Positions 54,823-64,000 of a stretch of DNA of 64,000 nucleotides are shown in pieces. Source of the DNA: Campylobacter concisus (GTDB taxonomy: Bacteria; Campylobacterota; Campylobacteria; Campylobacterales; Campylobacteraceae); assembly GCF_003048905.1 (NCBI RefSeq), contig NZ_PIRO01000006.1:1-64000 (forward strand), given 5' to 3'. The number at the start of each line of letters is the position of its first letter. The first letter of the stretch is position 1. The notes beneath the pieces are model-generated. The model saw only the letters and a list, made by a program, of their open reading frames with translations. It had not been told where the DNA came from and made no database searches. A program made the position numbers and the translations under genes.

Positions 54823-55526
54823 TCTTGGCTCAGCTAAAAAGTGGCTATCGCTACAACAGCGATACACTGGTACTTTATGATTTTATAAGCTCAAGTTTGA
54901 AAAATTTTTCTGGCAGGATTTTAGACGTTGGTGCAGGGTGCGGGATACTTGGGCTTTTACTTAAACGCGACTTTAAAAATTCCAGCCTAAGCTTGCTTGA
55001 TATCTTACAAATAAATGGTGAAATTTCTAAATTTAATGCCAGTAAGAACGGCTTGGAGGCAGAAATTATAAATGTTAATTTTGCAGATTTTAAAGATAGT
55101 GAGAAATTTGACCTCATCGTATCAAATCCGCCATTTTATCACGAGGGTGCAAAGCAGAGCGAAGATGAGCATATAAAGGCTAGTAGATACACAAGCTCTT
55201 TGGGTTTAAAAGACTTTATAAAAGGTATAAGTGTAAATTTAAAACCTCACAAAAGGGCGTTTTTTTGCTATGCACCTGATGATCTTAGTCAGATTGTAGC
55301 GTGCCTAAAAGAGTTTAAGCTAAATTTAGTAAGCCTAAAATTTATTCATACAAAGGCTGATAAACCAGCAAATTTAGCCTTGTTTGAGGTAAGAAATAAT
55401 TCAAACTCAAAGTTAAAAATTTTGCCACCTTTGGTAATGAGCGAAAATGGCTCGCATACAAAAGAGGCGATTGAAATTTTTAAAAAAGCTGATACAAAGA
55501 GCATCGATTATCAGGAGCTAGCGTGA
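54819..55526 (+). CDS. TrmN6-type N6-adenine methyltransferase
   Basis: The 235-residue SAM-dependent enzyme has motif I LDVGAGCGILGLLLKRD (about 36-52) and the catalytic NPPFY motif (SNPPFY, near residue 105) of N6-adenine enzymes. The layout matches the tRNA1(Val) A37 methyltransferase. It probably modifies tRNA. The start overlaps the coiled-coil gene by 4 bp and the stop overlaps the next gene by 4 bp. Confidence 0.8.
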   Translation: MILAQLKSGYRYNSDTLVLYDFISSSLKNFSGRILDVGAGCGILGLLLKRDFKNSSLSLLDILQINGEISKFNASKNGLEAEIINVNFADFKDSEKFDLIVSNPPFYHEGAKQSEDEHIKASRYTSSLGLKDFIKGISVNLKPHKRAFFCYAPDDLSQIVACLKEFKLNLVSLKFIHTKADKPANLALFEVRNNSNSKLKILPPLVMSENGSHTKEAIEIFKKADTKSIDYQELA

Positions 55527-55888
55527 GGGTGCAAGGCTTTAACTATGAGTTTGATGCCAGCTTTTGTGAGAGCTGCGGCGGCAAGTGTTGCACGGGAGAG
55601 AGTGGCTACATCTGGATAAATGAAGAAGAAATTTCAAAATTTTGCACTGCATTTCATATGAGTAAAGATGAGTTTGAAAAGCAGTTTTTAATAAGAGTTG
55701 GTCTAAGGTGTAGCATAAAAGAGAAGCCCTATGAAGATGGCTTTGCTTGTGTATTTTTTGATGAAAAAAATAAAAACTGCTCAGTTTATGAGCTAAGGCC
55801 ACAGCAGTGTAGGACTTTTCCGTTTTGGAATTATTTTAAAAAAAATTTAAAGGAGCTAAAAGCAGAATGTATTGGCGTAAAATTTTAG
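55523..55888 (+). CDS. YkgJ-type cysteine-cluster protein
   Basis: The 121-residue protein has the family cysteine cluster near the start (CESCGGKCC, about 15-23) and further cysteines later (FACVFFDEKNKNCSVYELRPQQCRTFPFW). This fits a zinc- or iron-sulphur-binding fold of the YkgJ/UPF0153 family, sometimes linked to Fe-S delivery. It starts at a GTG overlapping the previous gene. Its coding sequence overlaps the TPR gene by 22 bp. Confidence 0.82.
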   Translation: MRVQGFNYEFDASFCESCGGKCCTGESGYIWINEEEISKFCTAFHMSKDEFEKQFLIRVGLRCSIKEKPYEDGFACVFFDEKNKNCSVYELRPQQCRTFPFWNYFKKNLKELKAECIGVKF

Positions 55889-57132
55889 TATTTTTTATGA
55901 GCGTATTTTTTAACTCGCAGCTACTTTTGGCTGATGATAATAAAAGTATAAATTTACGTCTAATGCAGGCTTTATTGTTTCAAGATAGTGGAGATGTGAA
56001 TGCTAGCATTCAAGCTTACTCAAACATTTTTAAAGATACAAATCAAAAAGCTTATTTAAAAGAGGCGATCAAACTCGCCTTTGCTACAAAAAATGAAAAT
56101 TTAGACGCTTTGATAAGTGAAGGCGAAAAAAGTTTAAAAGACGATAGCGATTTTATCCGTATAAAGGTAGCAAATTTAGTAAATCTTTCAAAGCTAAATG
56201 AGGCTAAAAGTTTAATGCAAGAGCTTGCTACAAAAGAGCCAAATGCTCAAAATTTACTCATGCTTGGCACAATTTGTATGATGCAAAATGAAACAACGAC
56301 TGCACTAAAATACTTTGAAGAGGCATACTCACTAAAGCAAGAAGAAGAAAATTTGCTCCGCATCGTTGATATTTTGATAAATCGCATGGATAAGATAAAA
56401 GACGCTACAAAATATCTTGAAAAATTTAGAGATGAACAAGGCTGCACGCTAAAGACTTGCGAGCTTTTGGCTGAAATTTACTCTCAGCAAAGAAATTTCC
56501 CAAAAGTGATCGAACTCTTTGAAGAGCTTTATGAGCTAAATCACGATACTTCGTATATTGATAAGATCGTGCAGTTTTTTATCTATGATAAAAATTACAA
56601 AGCAGCAATTGAAATTTTAAAAAAATATAGCTACAACGATATAGCGCTTATGGATCTTTATGCGGCAACTAGTAATTTTGGTGATGCATATATACTTGCT
56701 GTTAAAATTTATAACGATAGCAGGGATTTAAATTTTTTAGCAAAAGCCGCGATTTACGAATACGAGATGAATAAAGATAACTTGAACGAACAAAAAATGG
56801 CTGAAATTTTAGATAAATTTGAAGCTAGCGTGCCAAAACTAGAAAATGATATGTTTTTTAACTATTATGGCTACTTGTTGATAGATCATGATATTGACCC
56901 TAGAAAGGGTATAGAGCTTGTGCAAAAAGCGCTTGCTATCTCGCCTGAGTCGCCTTATTATGAGGATTCGCTAGCGTGGGGATATTTTAAACTTGGTGAG
57001 TGCAAAAAGGCAAAAAGCATTATGCAGCATGCGATGAAAGATGTTGATTTTAGGACTTCAAAAGAGGCAAAAGAGCATTTGCACCTAATAGAGCGCTGTA
57101 TAATAAATCTAAACAAAAGGCTTAAAAAATGA
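55867..57132 (+). CDS. Exported TPR-repeat protein
   Basis: The 421-residue protein has a signal peptide (about 1-22, ending LLLADDN). The rest is a string of helical pairs ([50 protein letters not shown]), typical of TPR scaffolds. A last pair near residue 355 reads [21 protein letters not shown]. It is probably periplasmic and mediates protein contacts; partners are unknown. It overlaps trpC by 4 bp, so it sits in the same transcript. Confidence 0.8.
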   Translation: MYWRKILVFFMSVFFNSQLLLADDNKSINLRLMQALLFQDSGDVNASIQAYSNIFKDTNQKAYLKEAIKLAFATKNENLDALISEGEKSLKDDSDFIRIKVANLVNLSKLNEAKSLMQELATKEPNAQNLLMLGTICMMQNETTTALKYFEEAYSLKQEEENLLRIVDILINRMDKIKDATKYLEKFRDEQGCTLKTCELLAEIYSQQRNFPKVIELFEELYELNHDTSYIDKIVQFFIYDKNYKAAIEILKKYSYNDIALMDLYAATSNFGDAYILAVKIYNDSRDLNFLAKAAIYEYEMNKDNLNEQKMAEILDKFEASVPKLENDMFFNYYGYLLIDHDIDPRKGIELVQKALAISPESPYYEDSLAWGYFKLGECKKAKSIMQHAMKDVDFRTSKEAKEHLHLIERCIINLNKRLKK

Positions 57133-57914
57133 TACTTGATGAGATAATTAAAAAGACTAAAGATGATCTTGAAAAAAGAAAAGCAGACTTCCCTGAGGAG
57201 TGGCTTGGTCGCTCACTAGCTTATAACCCATACGTGCCAAGAGATGTTTTAAGTGCGCTTAGAGCAAGTCAAAACGAGCCGATAAAAATAATAGCTGAGA
57301 TCAAAAAAGCAAGCCCAAGTAAGGGGGTGATAAGAGAAGACTTTGAACCTATAAAAATCGCTCAGGAATACGAGCCATACGCAAATGCTTTTAGTATCTT
57401 GACTGAGCCACATTGGTTTAAAGGCAACATCGAGTATATCACTCAAGTTAGGCGCTACGCATCAAGGCCGATCCTTAGAAAAGATTTTATCGTTGATAAG
57501 TATCAAATTCTAGAAGCTCTTGTTTATGGGGCAGACTTTATCTTGCTCATCGCAAAAGCACTAACTCAAAATGAGCTAAAAGAGCTTTTAGACTACGCTC
57601 ATCATTTAGGGCTCGAGGTTTTGGTTGAAACTCACGACGCGAGTGATGTGAAAAAGGCTATCTTTGCAGGAGCAAATATAGTAGGTATAAATCACAGAAA
57701 TTTAGATGATTTTACGATGGATATGAGCCTTTGCGAGAAGCTCATACCACTTTTGCCAAATGGCAAGATAATAGTCGCTGAAAGCGGTCTTTACGAGCAT
57801 GAACAGCTTAGGCAGCTAAGCAAAATAGGCGTAGATGCTTTCTTGATAGGAGAGCATTTTATGAGGCAAGACGATATAAAAAATGCCGTCAAAAAGATAA
57901 AGGAGGGCGAGTAA
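57129..57914 (+). CDS. trpC: Indole-3-glycerol-phosphate synthase
   Basis: The 261-residue TIM-barrel enzyme makes indole-3-glycerol phosphate for tryptophan. Motifs are the N-terminal [15 protein letters not shown] (about 56-70), [11 protein letters not shown], and [13 protein letters not shown] in the middle, plus [12 protein letters not shown] near residue 218. It stands apart from the other trp genes. It overlaps the HIT gene by one base. Confidence 0.96.
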   Translation: MILDEIIKKTKDDLEKRKADFPEEWLGRSLAYNPYVPRDVLSALRASQNEPIKIIAEIKKASPSKGVIREDFEPIKIAQEYEPYANAFSILTEPHWFKGNIEYITQVRRYASRPILRKDFIVDKYQILEALVYGADFILLIAKALTQNELKELLDYAHHLGLEVLVETHDASDVKKAIFAGANIVGINHRNLDDFTMDMSLCEKLIPLLPNGKIIVAESGLYEHEQLRQLSKIGVDAFLIGEHFMRQDDIKNAVKKIKEGE

Positions 57915-58396
57915 TGCAGCACCTTTGTGCTCCTTGGAGAAGCGAATACTTTAGTGCCAAAAAAGATAGCTGTGTTTTTTGTGATGTTATAAACTCAGAT
58001 GATGATGATAAAAATGGTGTGCTTTTTCGAGCTAAACATTGTTTTGGGATTATGAATTTATATCCGTATTCTCCAGGTCATTTTATGATAATACCAAACC
58101 ACCACACCGATAAGATCGAAGAGCTTGACGAGCAGACTTGGTTTGAGATGAGTAAATTTGTAAGGCTTGGAGTTGAAATTTTAAAAAAAGAGCTTTATGC
58201 TAATGGCGTAAATATAGGTATGAATTTAGGCAAGGCCGCAGGAGCTGGCATAGCTGAGCACGTGCATTATCACCTTGTGCCAAGGTGGAATGGTGATACA
58301 AATTTTATAACCACCATCTCTGATGTGAGAGTAAATGGCACGCCATTTTATCCGCTTTTTGAGAAACTAAAAAAGGCATTTAGTGCCGTTATTTGA
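57914..58396 (+). CDS. HIT-family nucleotide hydrolase
   Basis: The 160-residue protein has the histidine triad HVHYH (about 117-121) in the block GAGIAEHVHYHLVPRW and is similar to Ap4A phosphorylase/hydrolase HIT proteins. An N-terminal CVFCDVI pair may bind zinc. It cleaves dinucleoside polyphosphates or nucleotide conjugates in the cytosol. It is overlapped at the end by mnmH (14 bp). Confidence 0.92.
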   Translation: MQHLCAPWRSEYFSAKKDSCVFCDVINSDDDDKNGVLFRAKHCFGIMNLYPYSPGHFMIIPNHHTDKIEELDEQTWFEMSKFVRLGVEILKKELYANGVNIGMNLGKAAGAGIAEHVHYHLVPRWNGDTNFITTISDVRVNGTPFYPLFEKLKKAFSAVI

Positions 58397-59381
58397 GCTT
58401 GATGTAGAGCAGTGGCTAGAGAAAAGAAGCTCTTTTGAAATTTTAATAGACGCAAGATCGCCACATGAATTTTTATATTCGCACATAAAAGATGCCATAA
58501 ATTTATACGCTTTAAATGATGCAGAACATAAAGAGGTAGGCACGCTCTATAAAAGCGATAGATCCCTAGCAAAGAGCCTTGGTGCAAAATATATCTGCAA
58601 AAATTTACAAAATATCATTGATGAGGTTTATAAAAGAGCCAAGGTTGGTTCAGCTATTGGCATCTACTGCGCTAAAGGCGGGCTTAGATCAAATTCTGTT
58701 GGCTATGTTCTAAGCATGATAGGATATAGAGTTTTTAGGCTTAGTGGTGGCTATAAAGCTTATAGAAATCACGTTTTAGAATTTCTAAATCGACCTTTGA
58801 GCACAAAATTTATCACTCTTTTTGGAAATACTGGCTGCTACAAAAGTAAGCTCATAAGAGCTCTAAGCCCGTCAATAGACCTTGAAGCTATGGCAAATCA
58901 TTTAGGCTCTGTCTTTGGAGCGATAAACGGCGTGCAGCCAAGCCAAAAAAGCTTTGAAGATGCGTTATTTGAAAAGCTCACAACGCTAGAAGATAAAATT
59001 TGCTTTATTGAGGGTGAGAGCAGAAGGATAGGCTCATTAAGTCTGCCAAAAAGTCTTTATGAGGCGATGCGTAGTGGCATAAATGTCGAAGTGAGCGCAA
59101 GTTTAGAAAAAAGAATTTCTTGTATAGTAGATGACTATAAAAGTGTGGATAAAACCTTTTTTGACAAGTGTATGAAGAAAATTTCACCATTTATCGATAA
59201 AAAAGCTAGAGATGAAGCTGTGGCTAAATTTAATGAAAATGACATTGCTAAAGTAGCTGAAATTTTACTCACAAAATACTACGATAAAGTCTATAAGAAA
59301 AATGAAAATATTAATGTTTTTATAAATTCTGATAACTTTGACGAGACCGTTAAAAAGCTAAATGATATAAAAATGAAGTAA
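58383..59381 (+). CDS. mnmH: tRNA 2-selenouridine synthase
   Basis: The 332-residue enzyme (SelU/YbbB) exchanges the sulphur of 2-thiouridine in tRNA wobble position 34 for selenium using selenophosphate. A rhodanese domain carries the active Cys96 in IYCAKGGLRS. A P-loop-like domain follows (GNTGCYKS, about 148-155). This implies selenium use in the organism, so selD should be elsewhere in the genome. It begins at a GTG that overlaps the HIT gene by 14 bp, ending the transcript at an AT-rich hairpin. Confidence 0.93.
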   Translation: MPLFELDVEQWLEKRSSFEILIDARSPHEFLYSHIKDAINLYALNDAEHKEVGTLYKSDRSLAKSLGAKYICKNLQNIIDEVYKRAKVGSAIGIYCAKGGLRSNSVGYVLSMIGYRVFRLSGGYKAYRNHVLEFLNRPLSTKFITLFGNTGCYKSKLIRALSPSIDLEAMANHLGSVFGAINGVQPSQKSFEDALFEKLTTLEDKICFIEGESRRIGSLSLPKSLYEAMRSGINVEVSASLEKRISCIVDDYKSVDKTFFDKCMKKISPFIDKKARDEAVAKFNENDIAKVAEILLTKYYDKVYKKNENINVFINSDNFDETVKKLNDIKMK

Positions 59382-59424
59382 AATTTTAGACTTAATTTAA
59401 TTAAAAAAATTAAGCCTAAAATTT
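59381..59424. terminator. AT-only 18-bp hairpin after mnmH
   Basis: Arms AAATTTTAGACTTAATTT (59381..59398) and its near-exact complement (59407..59424) pair over 17 of 18 positions with an 8-base loop. The stem has almost no G-C pairs. The arm starts on the last base of the mnmH stop codon, so it is likely a transcription terminator or mRNA-end stabiliser. The next 230 bp up to ilvB hold only AT-rich spacer. Confidence 0.6.
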
Positions 59425-59657
59425 ATACAAATGAGTTTTGTCTCTTAAAATTTTATAGTCTTTGCTCACTTAAATTTATCAATTTTACTAAAAATAATAT
59501 GTTTAATTTTATGTAAAATATTTTGTATTATTTTTCTAAACTAGTTAAAAAAATTTCAAGAAAATCAAAGCAATACCTAAAATTCGCTAGAAAGTTAAAA
59601 TGGATTTAAAATGCTTTGGGATATAATCTGCGATAAATTTATCAAAAGGCTAAAGTG

Positions 59658-61355
59658 ATGATAAAACAGATTTCTGGTTCACAGATGATAAGCGAAGCCT
59701 TGCACGAAGAGGGCGTTGAGATAGTTTTTGGCTATCCTGGCGGTGCAGCTTTAAATATCTACGACGAAACATACAAGCAGACTTATTTTAAACACGTCTT
59801 GGTTCGCCACGAGCAAGCAGCCGTTCACGCGGCCGATGGATACGCTAGGGTTAGTGGTAAAGTTGGCGTTGCTTTTGTGACAAGTGGCCCTGGCTTTACA
59901 AATGCTGTCACTGGCCTTGCAACAGCTTATAGTGATAGCATACCGATCGTGCTTATAAGCGGTCAGGTGCCAACATTTATGATCGGTACAGATGCTTTTC
60001 AAGAGATCGATGCAGTCGGCATTTCACGCCCCTGTGTTAAGCATAACTTCTTGGTTAATAGCGTTGAAGAGCTACCTCGTATCATAAAAGAGGCCTTTTA
60101 CATCGCAAGATCAGGCCGTCCAGGACCAGTTCATATCGATATCCCAAAAAATATCACATCAAGACTTGGAGATTTTGTATATCCAAAAGAAATTTCTATT
60201 CCAAGTTACAAACCGACATATAAGGGCAACTCAAAACAGATAAAAAAAGTAGCAGTTGCGATAAATGAAGCTAAAAGGCCGCTTCTTTACATCGGTGGTG
60301 GCGCGGTCGCATCTGGAGCTAGCGAGATCATCCGTAAATTTATGAAAAAAACTGGTATTCCAGCAGTCGAAACGCTTATGGCTCTTGGCGTGCTTGATGC
60401 AAAAGATGAGCTAAATTTAGGCATGGCAGGCATGCATGGTAGCTACGCTTCAAATATGGCTTTAAGCGAGTGCGACCTTCTCATCTCGCTTGGAGCTAGA
60501 TTTTGTGACAGGATCACTGGCAGGACGGATGAGTTTGCCAAACATGCAAAGATTATCCACATCGACATTGATCCAAGCTCTATCTCAAAGATCATAAATG
60601 CCCATTTTCCGATAGTTGGTGATCTTACAAACGTGCTAACCGAGCTTTATGAAGAAGTCAATGCAAAGCCTGAAAACTACGCACCATGGAGAGAAATTTT
60701 AGATAGATATTCTAAACTAAATCCACTTGGCTACACAGATAGTGACAAGGTCTTAAAACCACAATGGGTCATCGAAGAGACCGCAAAGATAGCAGGAGCT
60801 GATGCGATAATCTCAACAGATGTCGGCCAGCACCAAATGTGGGTGGCGCAGTTTTATCCGTTTAACCGAGCAAGACAGCTTGTCACAAGCGGCGGACTTG
60901 GCACAATGGGATATGGCCTCCCTGCAGCGATCGGCGCAAAATGTGCAAAACCAGACAATCTTGTTATAAATTTTACAGGCGATGGCTCAATACTTATGAA
61001 TATCCAAGAGTTAATGACGGCTCATGAGATAAATATGCCCGTTATAAACATCATTTTAAACAACAACTTCTTAGGCATGGTTCGTCAGTGGCAGACATTT
61101 TTCTATGAAAAACGCTACTCATCGACTGATCTTAGCTTGCAGCCTGATTTTGTAAAGATAGCTGAAGGATTTGGCGGAATTGGCTTTGTTTGCAAGAGCA
61201 AGGATGAGTTTAGAAAGGCTTTAAAAGAGGCGATCGATAGCAAAAAATCAGCGATGATCGACGTTAGGATCGACCGCTTTGAGGATGTGCTTCCTATGGT
61301 TCCAGCTGGAGCTGCGATTTATAATATGATATTAAAGAGCAAGGAAGAAAAATGA
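59658..61355 (+). CDS. ilvB: Acetolactate synthase large subunit
   Basis: The 565-residue thiamine-diphosphate enzyme condenses two pyruvates, or pyruvate and 2-oxobutyrate, in valine, isoleucine and leucine synthesis. The catalytic Glu is in LVRHEQAAVHAADGYAR, the TPP/Mg binding motif is GDGSILMNIQEL, and the block ARFCDRITGR precedes it. The ATG at 59658 is favoured over a GTG at 59655 by the AAGG spacing. It overlaps ilvH by 4 bp. Confidence 0.97.
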   Translation: MIKQISGSQMISEALHEEGVEIVFGYPGGAALNIYDETYKQTYFKHVLVRHEQAAVHAADGYARVSGKVGVAFVTSGPGFTNAVTGLATAYSDSIPIVLISGQVPTFMIGTDAFQEIDAVGISRPCVKHNFLVNSVEELPRIIKEAFYIARSGRPGPVHIDIPKNITSRLGDFVYPKEISIPSYKPTYKGNSKQIKKVAVAINEAKRPLLYIGGGAVASGASEIIRKFMKKTGIPAVETLMALGVLDAKDELNLGMAGMHGSYASNMALSECDLLISLGARFCDRITGRTDEFAKHAKIIHIDIDPSSISKIINAHFPIVGDLTNVLTELYEEVNAKPENYAPWREILDRYSKLNPLGYTDSDKVLKPQWVIEETAKIAGADAIISTDVGQHQMWVAQFYPFNRARQLVTSGGLGTMGYGLPAAIGAKCAKPDNLVINFTGDGSILMNIQELMTAHEINMPVINIILNNNFLGMVRQWQTFFYEKRYSSTDLSLQPDFVKIAEGFGGIGFVCKSKDEFRKALKEAIDSKKSAMIDVRIDRFEDVLPMVPAGAAIYNMILKSKEEK

Positions 61356-61819
61356 GTATCAGAAGAACGATTTCGGTTATAGTTTTAAATGAACACGGCG
61401 TTTTAGCTAGAATTTCTGGGCTTTTTGCGGGCAGGGGCTACAACATCGATACGCTCACCGTTGCTCCGATACCTGAGAGTAACTTCTCAAGGCTAAGTAT
61501 CGTAACAAGTGGCGACGAGAGAGTTTTAGAGCAGATCGTAAAACAGCTTCACAAGCTCATACCAACGTATAAGGTCATAGAAAGTGGCGAATTTGTCGAA
61601 AAAGAGATGGCTCTTGTGAAAATTCCGCTTGGTGAAAATTTTGCTGGCCTTGAAGCGATACTAAAAGCATACAACGGTATCGTGACAAACACAAATGAAA
61701 ACTACATCGTTGTCATGGTGGCTGACGATGCGAGTAGGATCGAGAGCTTTTTAAAATCAATAAAGAAATTTAACCCAGTTGACGTCGTGCGCGGCGGATC
61801 TGTGATAATGGATATATGA
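61352..61819 (+). CDS. ilvH: Acetolactate synthase regulatory small subunit
   Basis: The 155-residue ACT-domain protein starts RRTISVIVLNEHGVLARISGLFAGRGYNIDTLTV, the standard IlvH opening. It binds valine for feedback inhibition and activates the large subunit, with which it forms the enzyme. Its start overlaps ilvB and its end overlaps lpxD by 4 bp, so the three genes are coupled although lpxD is unrelated in function. Confidence 0.96.
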   Translation: MSIRRTISVIVLNEHGVLARISGLFAGRGYNIDTLTVAPIPESNFSRLSIVTSGDERVLEQIVKQLHKLIPTYKVIESGEFVEKEMALVKIPLGENFAGLEAILKAYNGIVTNTNENYIVVMVADDASRIESFLKSIKKFNPVDVVRGGSVIMDI

Positions 61820-62772
61820 TGAAACTAAGTGAAATAGCCTCAAAAGTAAATGCTACTTTTAGCGGAGAAGATATAGAAATTTTTGCCTTAAATTCTTTAA
61901 AAAATGCAAATAAAGCTGAGCTAACATATTGCGACGGCGAGAAGAATGCAAAATTTATAAGCACATCAAACGCTGGAGCCATATTGGTGACAAAATCGCT
62001 TTTAGACTTGGTGCCAGCTGGTATGGTCGCACTTGTGTGTGATAACCCGCACCTTGCATTTGCCTTGCTTAGTAAAGATTATGCTAAGCCACTTTTTTGT
62101 GAGCCAAAGCCATCAAATATCGCCAAGAGTGCAAAGATAATGCCAAATGTCTATATCGGCTCAAATGTGAGCATTGGTGAAAATACGATAGTCATGGCTG
62201 GAGCATTTTTGGGCGATAATGTGACTATCGGCAAAAACTGCATCATCCACCCAAACGTAGTCATTTATAACGACTGCGTCATCGGTAACGAGTGTCATCT
62301 GCTGGCAAACTGTGTGATCGGAAGCGATGGCTTTGGTTATGCACATACAAAAACTGGCGAGCATGTAAAAATTTATCATAATGGCAATGTTGTTTTAGGC
62401 GATTATATCGAGATCGGTGCTTGCACGACGATAGATCGTGGTGTTTTTGAAAGCACAGTGATCGCAAACTACACAAAGATAGATAATCTTGTTCAAATAG
62501 GCCATAACTGCGAGCTTGGAAATGGCTGCCTAATCGTCTCACAAACTGGCCTTGCTGGCTCAACAGTACTAGGTAGAAACGTCGTAATGGGCGGACAAAG
62601 CGGCTCAGCTGGTCATGTAAAAGTGGGCGACTTCGCGCAGATCGCTGCACGTGGTGGCGTTAGCAAAGACCTGCCTGGTGGCAAAAAATACGCTGGAGCT
62701 TATCCGATAATGGAGCTTTCAGATCAGTTTAAACTCCAAGCAAAAATTTTGAGATTTTTTAAGAAAAATTGA
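61816..62772 (+). CDS. lpxD: UDP-3-O-acylglucosamine N-acyltransferase
   Basis: The 318-residue left-handed beta-helix enzyme adds the N-linked acyl chain in lipid A synthesis. Hexapeptide repeats run from about 100 to 285, with the catalytic His in QIGHNCELG (about 234-242) and the fold's GSDGFGYA block. The N-terminal domain (about 1-95) binds UDP-GlcNAc. It terminates at the strong hairpin at 62777..62811. In a standard Campylobacter, lpxD acts before the lipid A flippase MsbA seen earlier in the window. Confidence 0.96.
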   Translation: MMKLSEIASKVNATFSGEDIEIFALNSLKNANKAELTYCDGEKNAKFISTSNAGAILVTKSLLDLVPAGMVALVCDNPHLAFALLSKDYAKPLFCEPKPSNIAKSAKIMPNVYIGSNVSIGENTIVMAGAFLGDNVTIGKNCIIHPNVVIYNDCVIGNECHLLANCVIGSDGFGYAHTKTGEHVKIYHNGNVVLGDYIEIGACTTIDRGVFESTVIANYTKIDNLVQIGHNCELGNGCLIVSQTGLAGSTVLGRNVVMGGQSGSAGHVKVGDFAQIAARGGVSKDLPGGKKYAGAYPIMELSDQFKLQAKILRFFKKN

Positions 62773-62776
62773 TTGC

Positions 62777-62811
62777 AAGCTTTTGCGAGCTTAAAATCGC
62801 AAAAGCTTTTT
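62777..62811 (+). terminator. Rho-independent terminator of ilvB-ilvH-lpxD
   Basis: Arms AAGCTTTTGCGA (62777..62788) and TCGCAAAAGCTT (62797..62808) pair perfectly over 12 bp around an 8-base loop, followed by TTTTT. It is a strong terminator, possibly bidirectional with the ackA gene facing it. Confidence 0.9.
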
Positions 62812-62921
62812 ATCTCGTAGCCTAAAAATAATGCTAATTCTATTTTAAAACGAACTAGACTTAAAATTTATATGTTAAGTTTGGCAAAATACAAAATAAC
62901 TATTTTATTTTAAGCAACTAT

Positions 62922-64000
62922 TTATTTGGCTTTGTTCTCTTTTATTACTCTAGCCGTTTCTATCGCGATTTCTAGCTCTTCATTTGTTGGGATGATGAGT
63001 GTTTTTATCTTAGCGTCATCCCCGTCTATGCATCTCTCGCCTCGCATGTCTTGGAAATTTAGATCGTGATTTATGTGAATGCCAAGATGCTTTAATTCGT
63101 CACAAATTTTTTGCCTTGTATTTGGTGCGTTTTCTCCTATGCCACCGGTAAATATGAGCGCATCAACGCGTCCTAAAATGGCGTAATATGAGCCAATATA
63201 TTTTTTTACTCGGTAGCAAAACATCTCAAAAGCAAGCTTTGCTCGCTCGTCATTTTGCATTTTAGCCACAACCTCTCTCATGTCGCTTGAGCCACAAATT
63301 CCAAAAAGTCCGCTTTTTTTGTTTAAAAAGTTGTCAATCTCATTCCATTTTAAAACACCGATATTTAGCAAGTAGATGACTACTGCTGGGTCCATATCGC
63401 CACTTCTTGTGCCCATTATGAGCCCTTCAAGTGGGCTAAGCCCCATCGAGGTATCGATACTTTTGCCATTTTGTACTGCACAGGCTGAGGCGCCGTTACC
63501 TAGATGAAGTGAGATAGCGTTAAATTTATCAAATTCTATGCCAAGCATTTTGGCCGCTTGCTTGCAGACGTATCTATGCGATGTGCCGTGAAAGCCGTAT
63601 TTTCTGATATGATGAGTCTTGCAAACGTCATAAGGTAGAGCGTAGCGGTAGGCGTACTCTGGCATGCTTTGATGAAATACCGTGTCAAAAACGACCACGT
63701 GAGGCACATTTTTGCTCTCTTTCATTGCGTTTTTAATGCCAGCAAGGTGCCCTGGGTTATGAAGAGGGGCAAGTGGACTTATCTCCTCGATCTTTTTGAT
63801 GACGCTCTCATCAACGATCATCGAGCTAAAAAAGCTCTCGCCGCCGTGAACTATCCTGTGTCCGATACCATCAAGCTCGCTTAGATCGTGCAAGGTGTGT
63901 GAAGTGACAAAGAGCTCGTTCATCGCCTCAAGTCCGTCATGGTGGTCTTTTATGAAGCGTTTTATCTCGTAGGTTTCACCATTCGCTTTTAGTACCGCTC
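62922..64000 (-). CDS. ackA: Acetate kinase (N-terminus outside window)
   Basis: The reading frame stays open to the end of the window, so the gene continues upstream; the visible part is about 359 residues. Family blocks are GHRIVHGGE (phosphate/acetate site), [20 protein letters not shown]-type [20 protein letters not shown] and, near the end, [10 protein letters not shown] and [10 protein letters not shown]. It interconverts acetyl phosphate and acetate with ATP. The gene is normally paired with pta, which should be just upstream (outside the window). It faces lpxD across a terminator. Confidence 0.96.
   Translation of the reverse strand, partial: AVLKANGETYEIKRFIKDHHDGLEAMNELFVTSHTLHDLSELDGIGHRIVHGGESFFSSMIVDESVIKKIEEISPLAPLHNPGHLAGIKNAMKESKNVPHVVVFDTVFHQSMPEYAYRYALPYDVCKTHHIRKYGFHGTSHRYVCKQAAKMLGIEFDKFNAISLHLGNGASACAVQNGKSIDTSMGLSPLEGLIMGTRSGDMDPAVVIYLLNIGVLKWNEIDNFLNKKSGLFGICGSSDMREVVAKMQNDERAKLAFEMFCYRVKKYIGSYYAILGRVDALIFTGGIGENAPNTRQKICDELKHLGIHINHDLNFQDMRGERCIDGDDAKIKTLIIPTNEELEIAIETARVIKENKAK

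Noticed and set aside
62279-62650. Long minus-strand frame opposite lpxD
   Set aside because: Arg/His/Ser-rich translation of an antisense hexapeptide-repeat gene; lpxD itself is unambiguous.
1-64000. CRISPR arrays, insertion sequences, prophage genes, tRNA or rRNA genes
   Set aside because: No regularly spaced repeats, transposase or integrase gene, or cloverleaf-forming sequence was found on either strand; the integrase-like segment of McrB is part of that protein, not a recombinase.

Overview
The window is a dense, AT-rich stretch of an epsilonproteobacterial chromosome, most likely a Campylobacter of the C. concisus type. Three things point there. It has a polar-flagellum gene set with sigma28 and sigma54 promoters. 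The run fapA-like/murJ/cysS/msbA/pyrD/M16 peptidase/dapA/SDR beside ruvA/ddl/hydrolase/murF matches, from memory, the order around Cj0794-Cj0808 of C. jejuni. Codon use is typical (aaa, ttt, gat), with frequent TTG and GTG starts. The species call is inference; no 16S rRNA is present. I found no tRNA, insertion sequence, prophage or CRISPR array.

Layout. 1-1580: an Rrf2 regulator (cut by the window edge), an NAD(P)-binding protein and a cupin, with a canonical sigma70 promoter embedded in two identical operators. 1600-3835: ABC-type membrane domain, zinc-type CDF exporter, small membrane protein. 3925-7973: lepA, tautomerase, two lipoproteins, ComF-type phosphoribosyltransferase. 8054-19136 (minus strand): yggS and rseP; then, across a 196 bp gap, pgsA, a FabL-like SDR, dapA, M16 peptidase, pyrD, msbA, cysS and murJ. 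19260-25725 (plus): FapA/DUF342 protein, ruvA, ddl, a Phd-like antitoxin with no toxin, hydrolase, membrane-anchored murF, Sel1-type protein. 26813-29787: thiL, truD and a peptidase E homologue; the truD 3' end is conspicuously GC-rich. 29931-30250: RNase P RNA.

30270-38055 is a flagellar cluster: flaG-fliD-fliS-fliT-like on minus (filament cap, chaperones) and flgI-flgJ-flgM-flgN-like-flgK on plus (P ring, rod, anti-sigma28, chaperone, hook junction). Promoters can be read directly: sigma54 before flgI, sigma28 before flaG and flgM, which fits the usual middle/late hierarchy. 38052-44627 holds housekeeping genes (sodC, TauE-type exporter, atpB, gatB, gpsA, nagZ).

44643-47850 is the clearest accessory module: a McrBC-type (type IV) restriction pair. 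Its McrB carries an unusual N-terminus (integrase-like helical segment plus an EVE/PUA-like candidate modified-base reader) and a very AT-rich 5' end. Upstream lie a membrane/helical protein of unknown function, a RarD-type permease whose start looks broken, and a second EamA permease. 50246-62772 (plus): class II DAHP synthase, TrxB-like flavoprotein, a 750-residue membrane coiled-coil protein, tRNA and cysteine-cluster proteins, TPR protein, trpC, HIT protein, selenouridine synthase mnmH, ilvB-ilvH and lpxD. The window ends inside ackA (minus).

Nothing here is a proven new system. The best leads are the McrBC variant, the double operator, the long coiled-coil protein with a possible OmpA-like tail, and the lesion at the rarD start.
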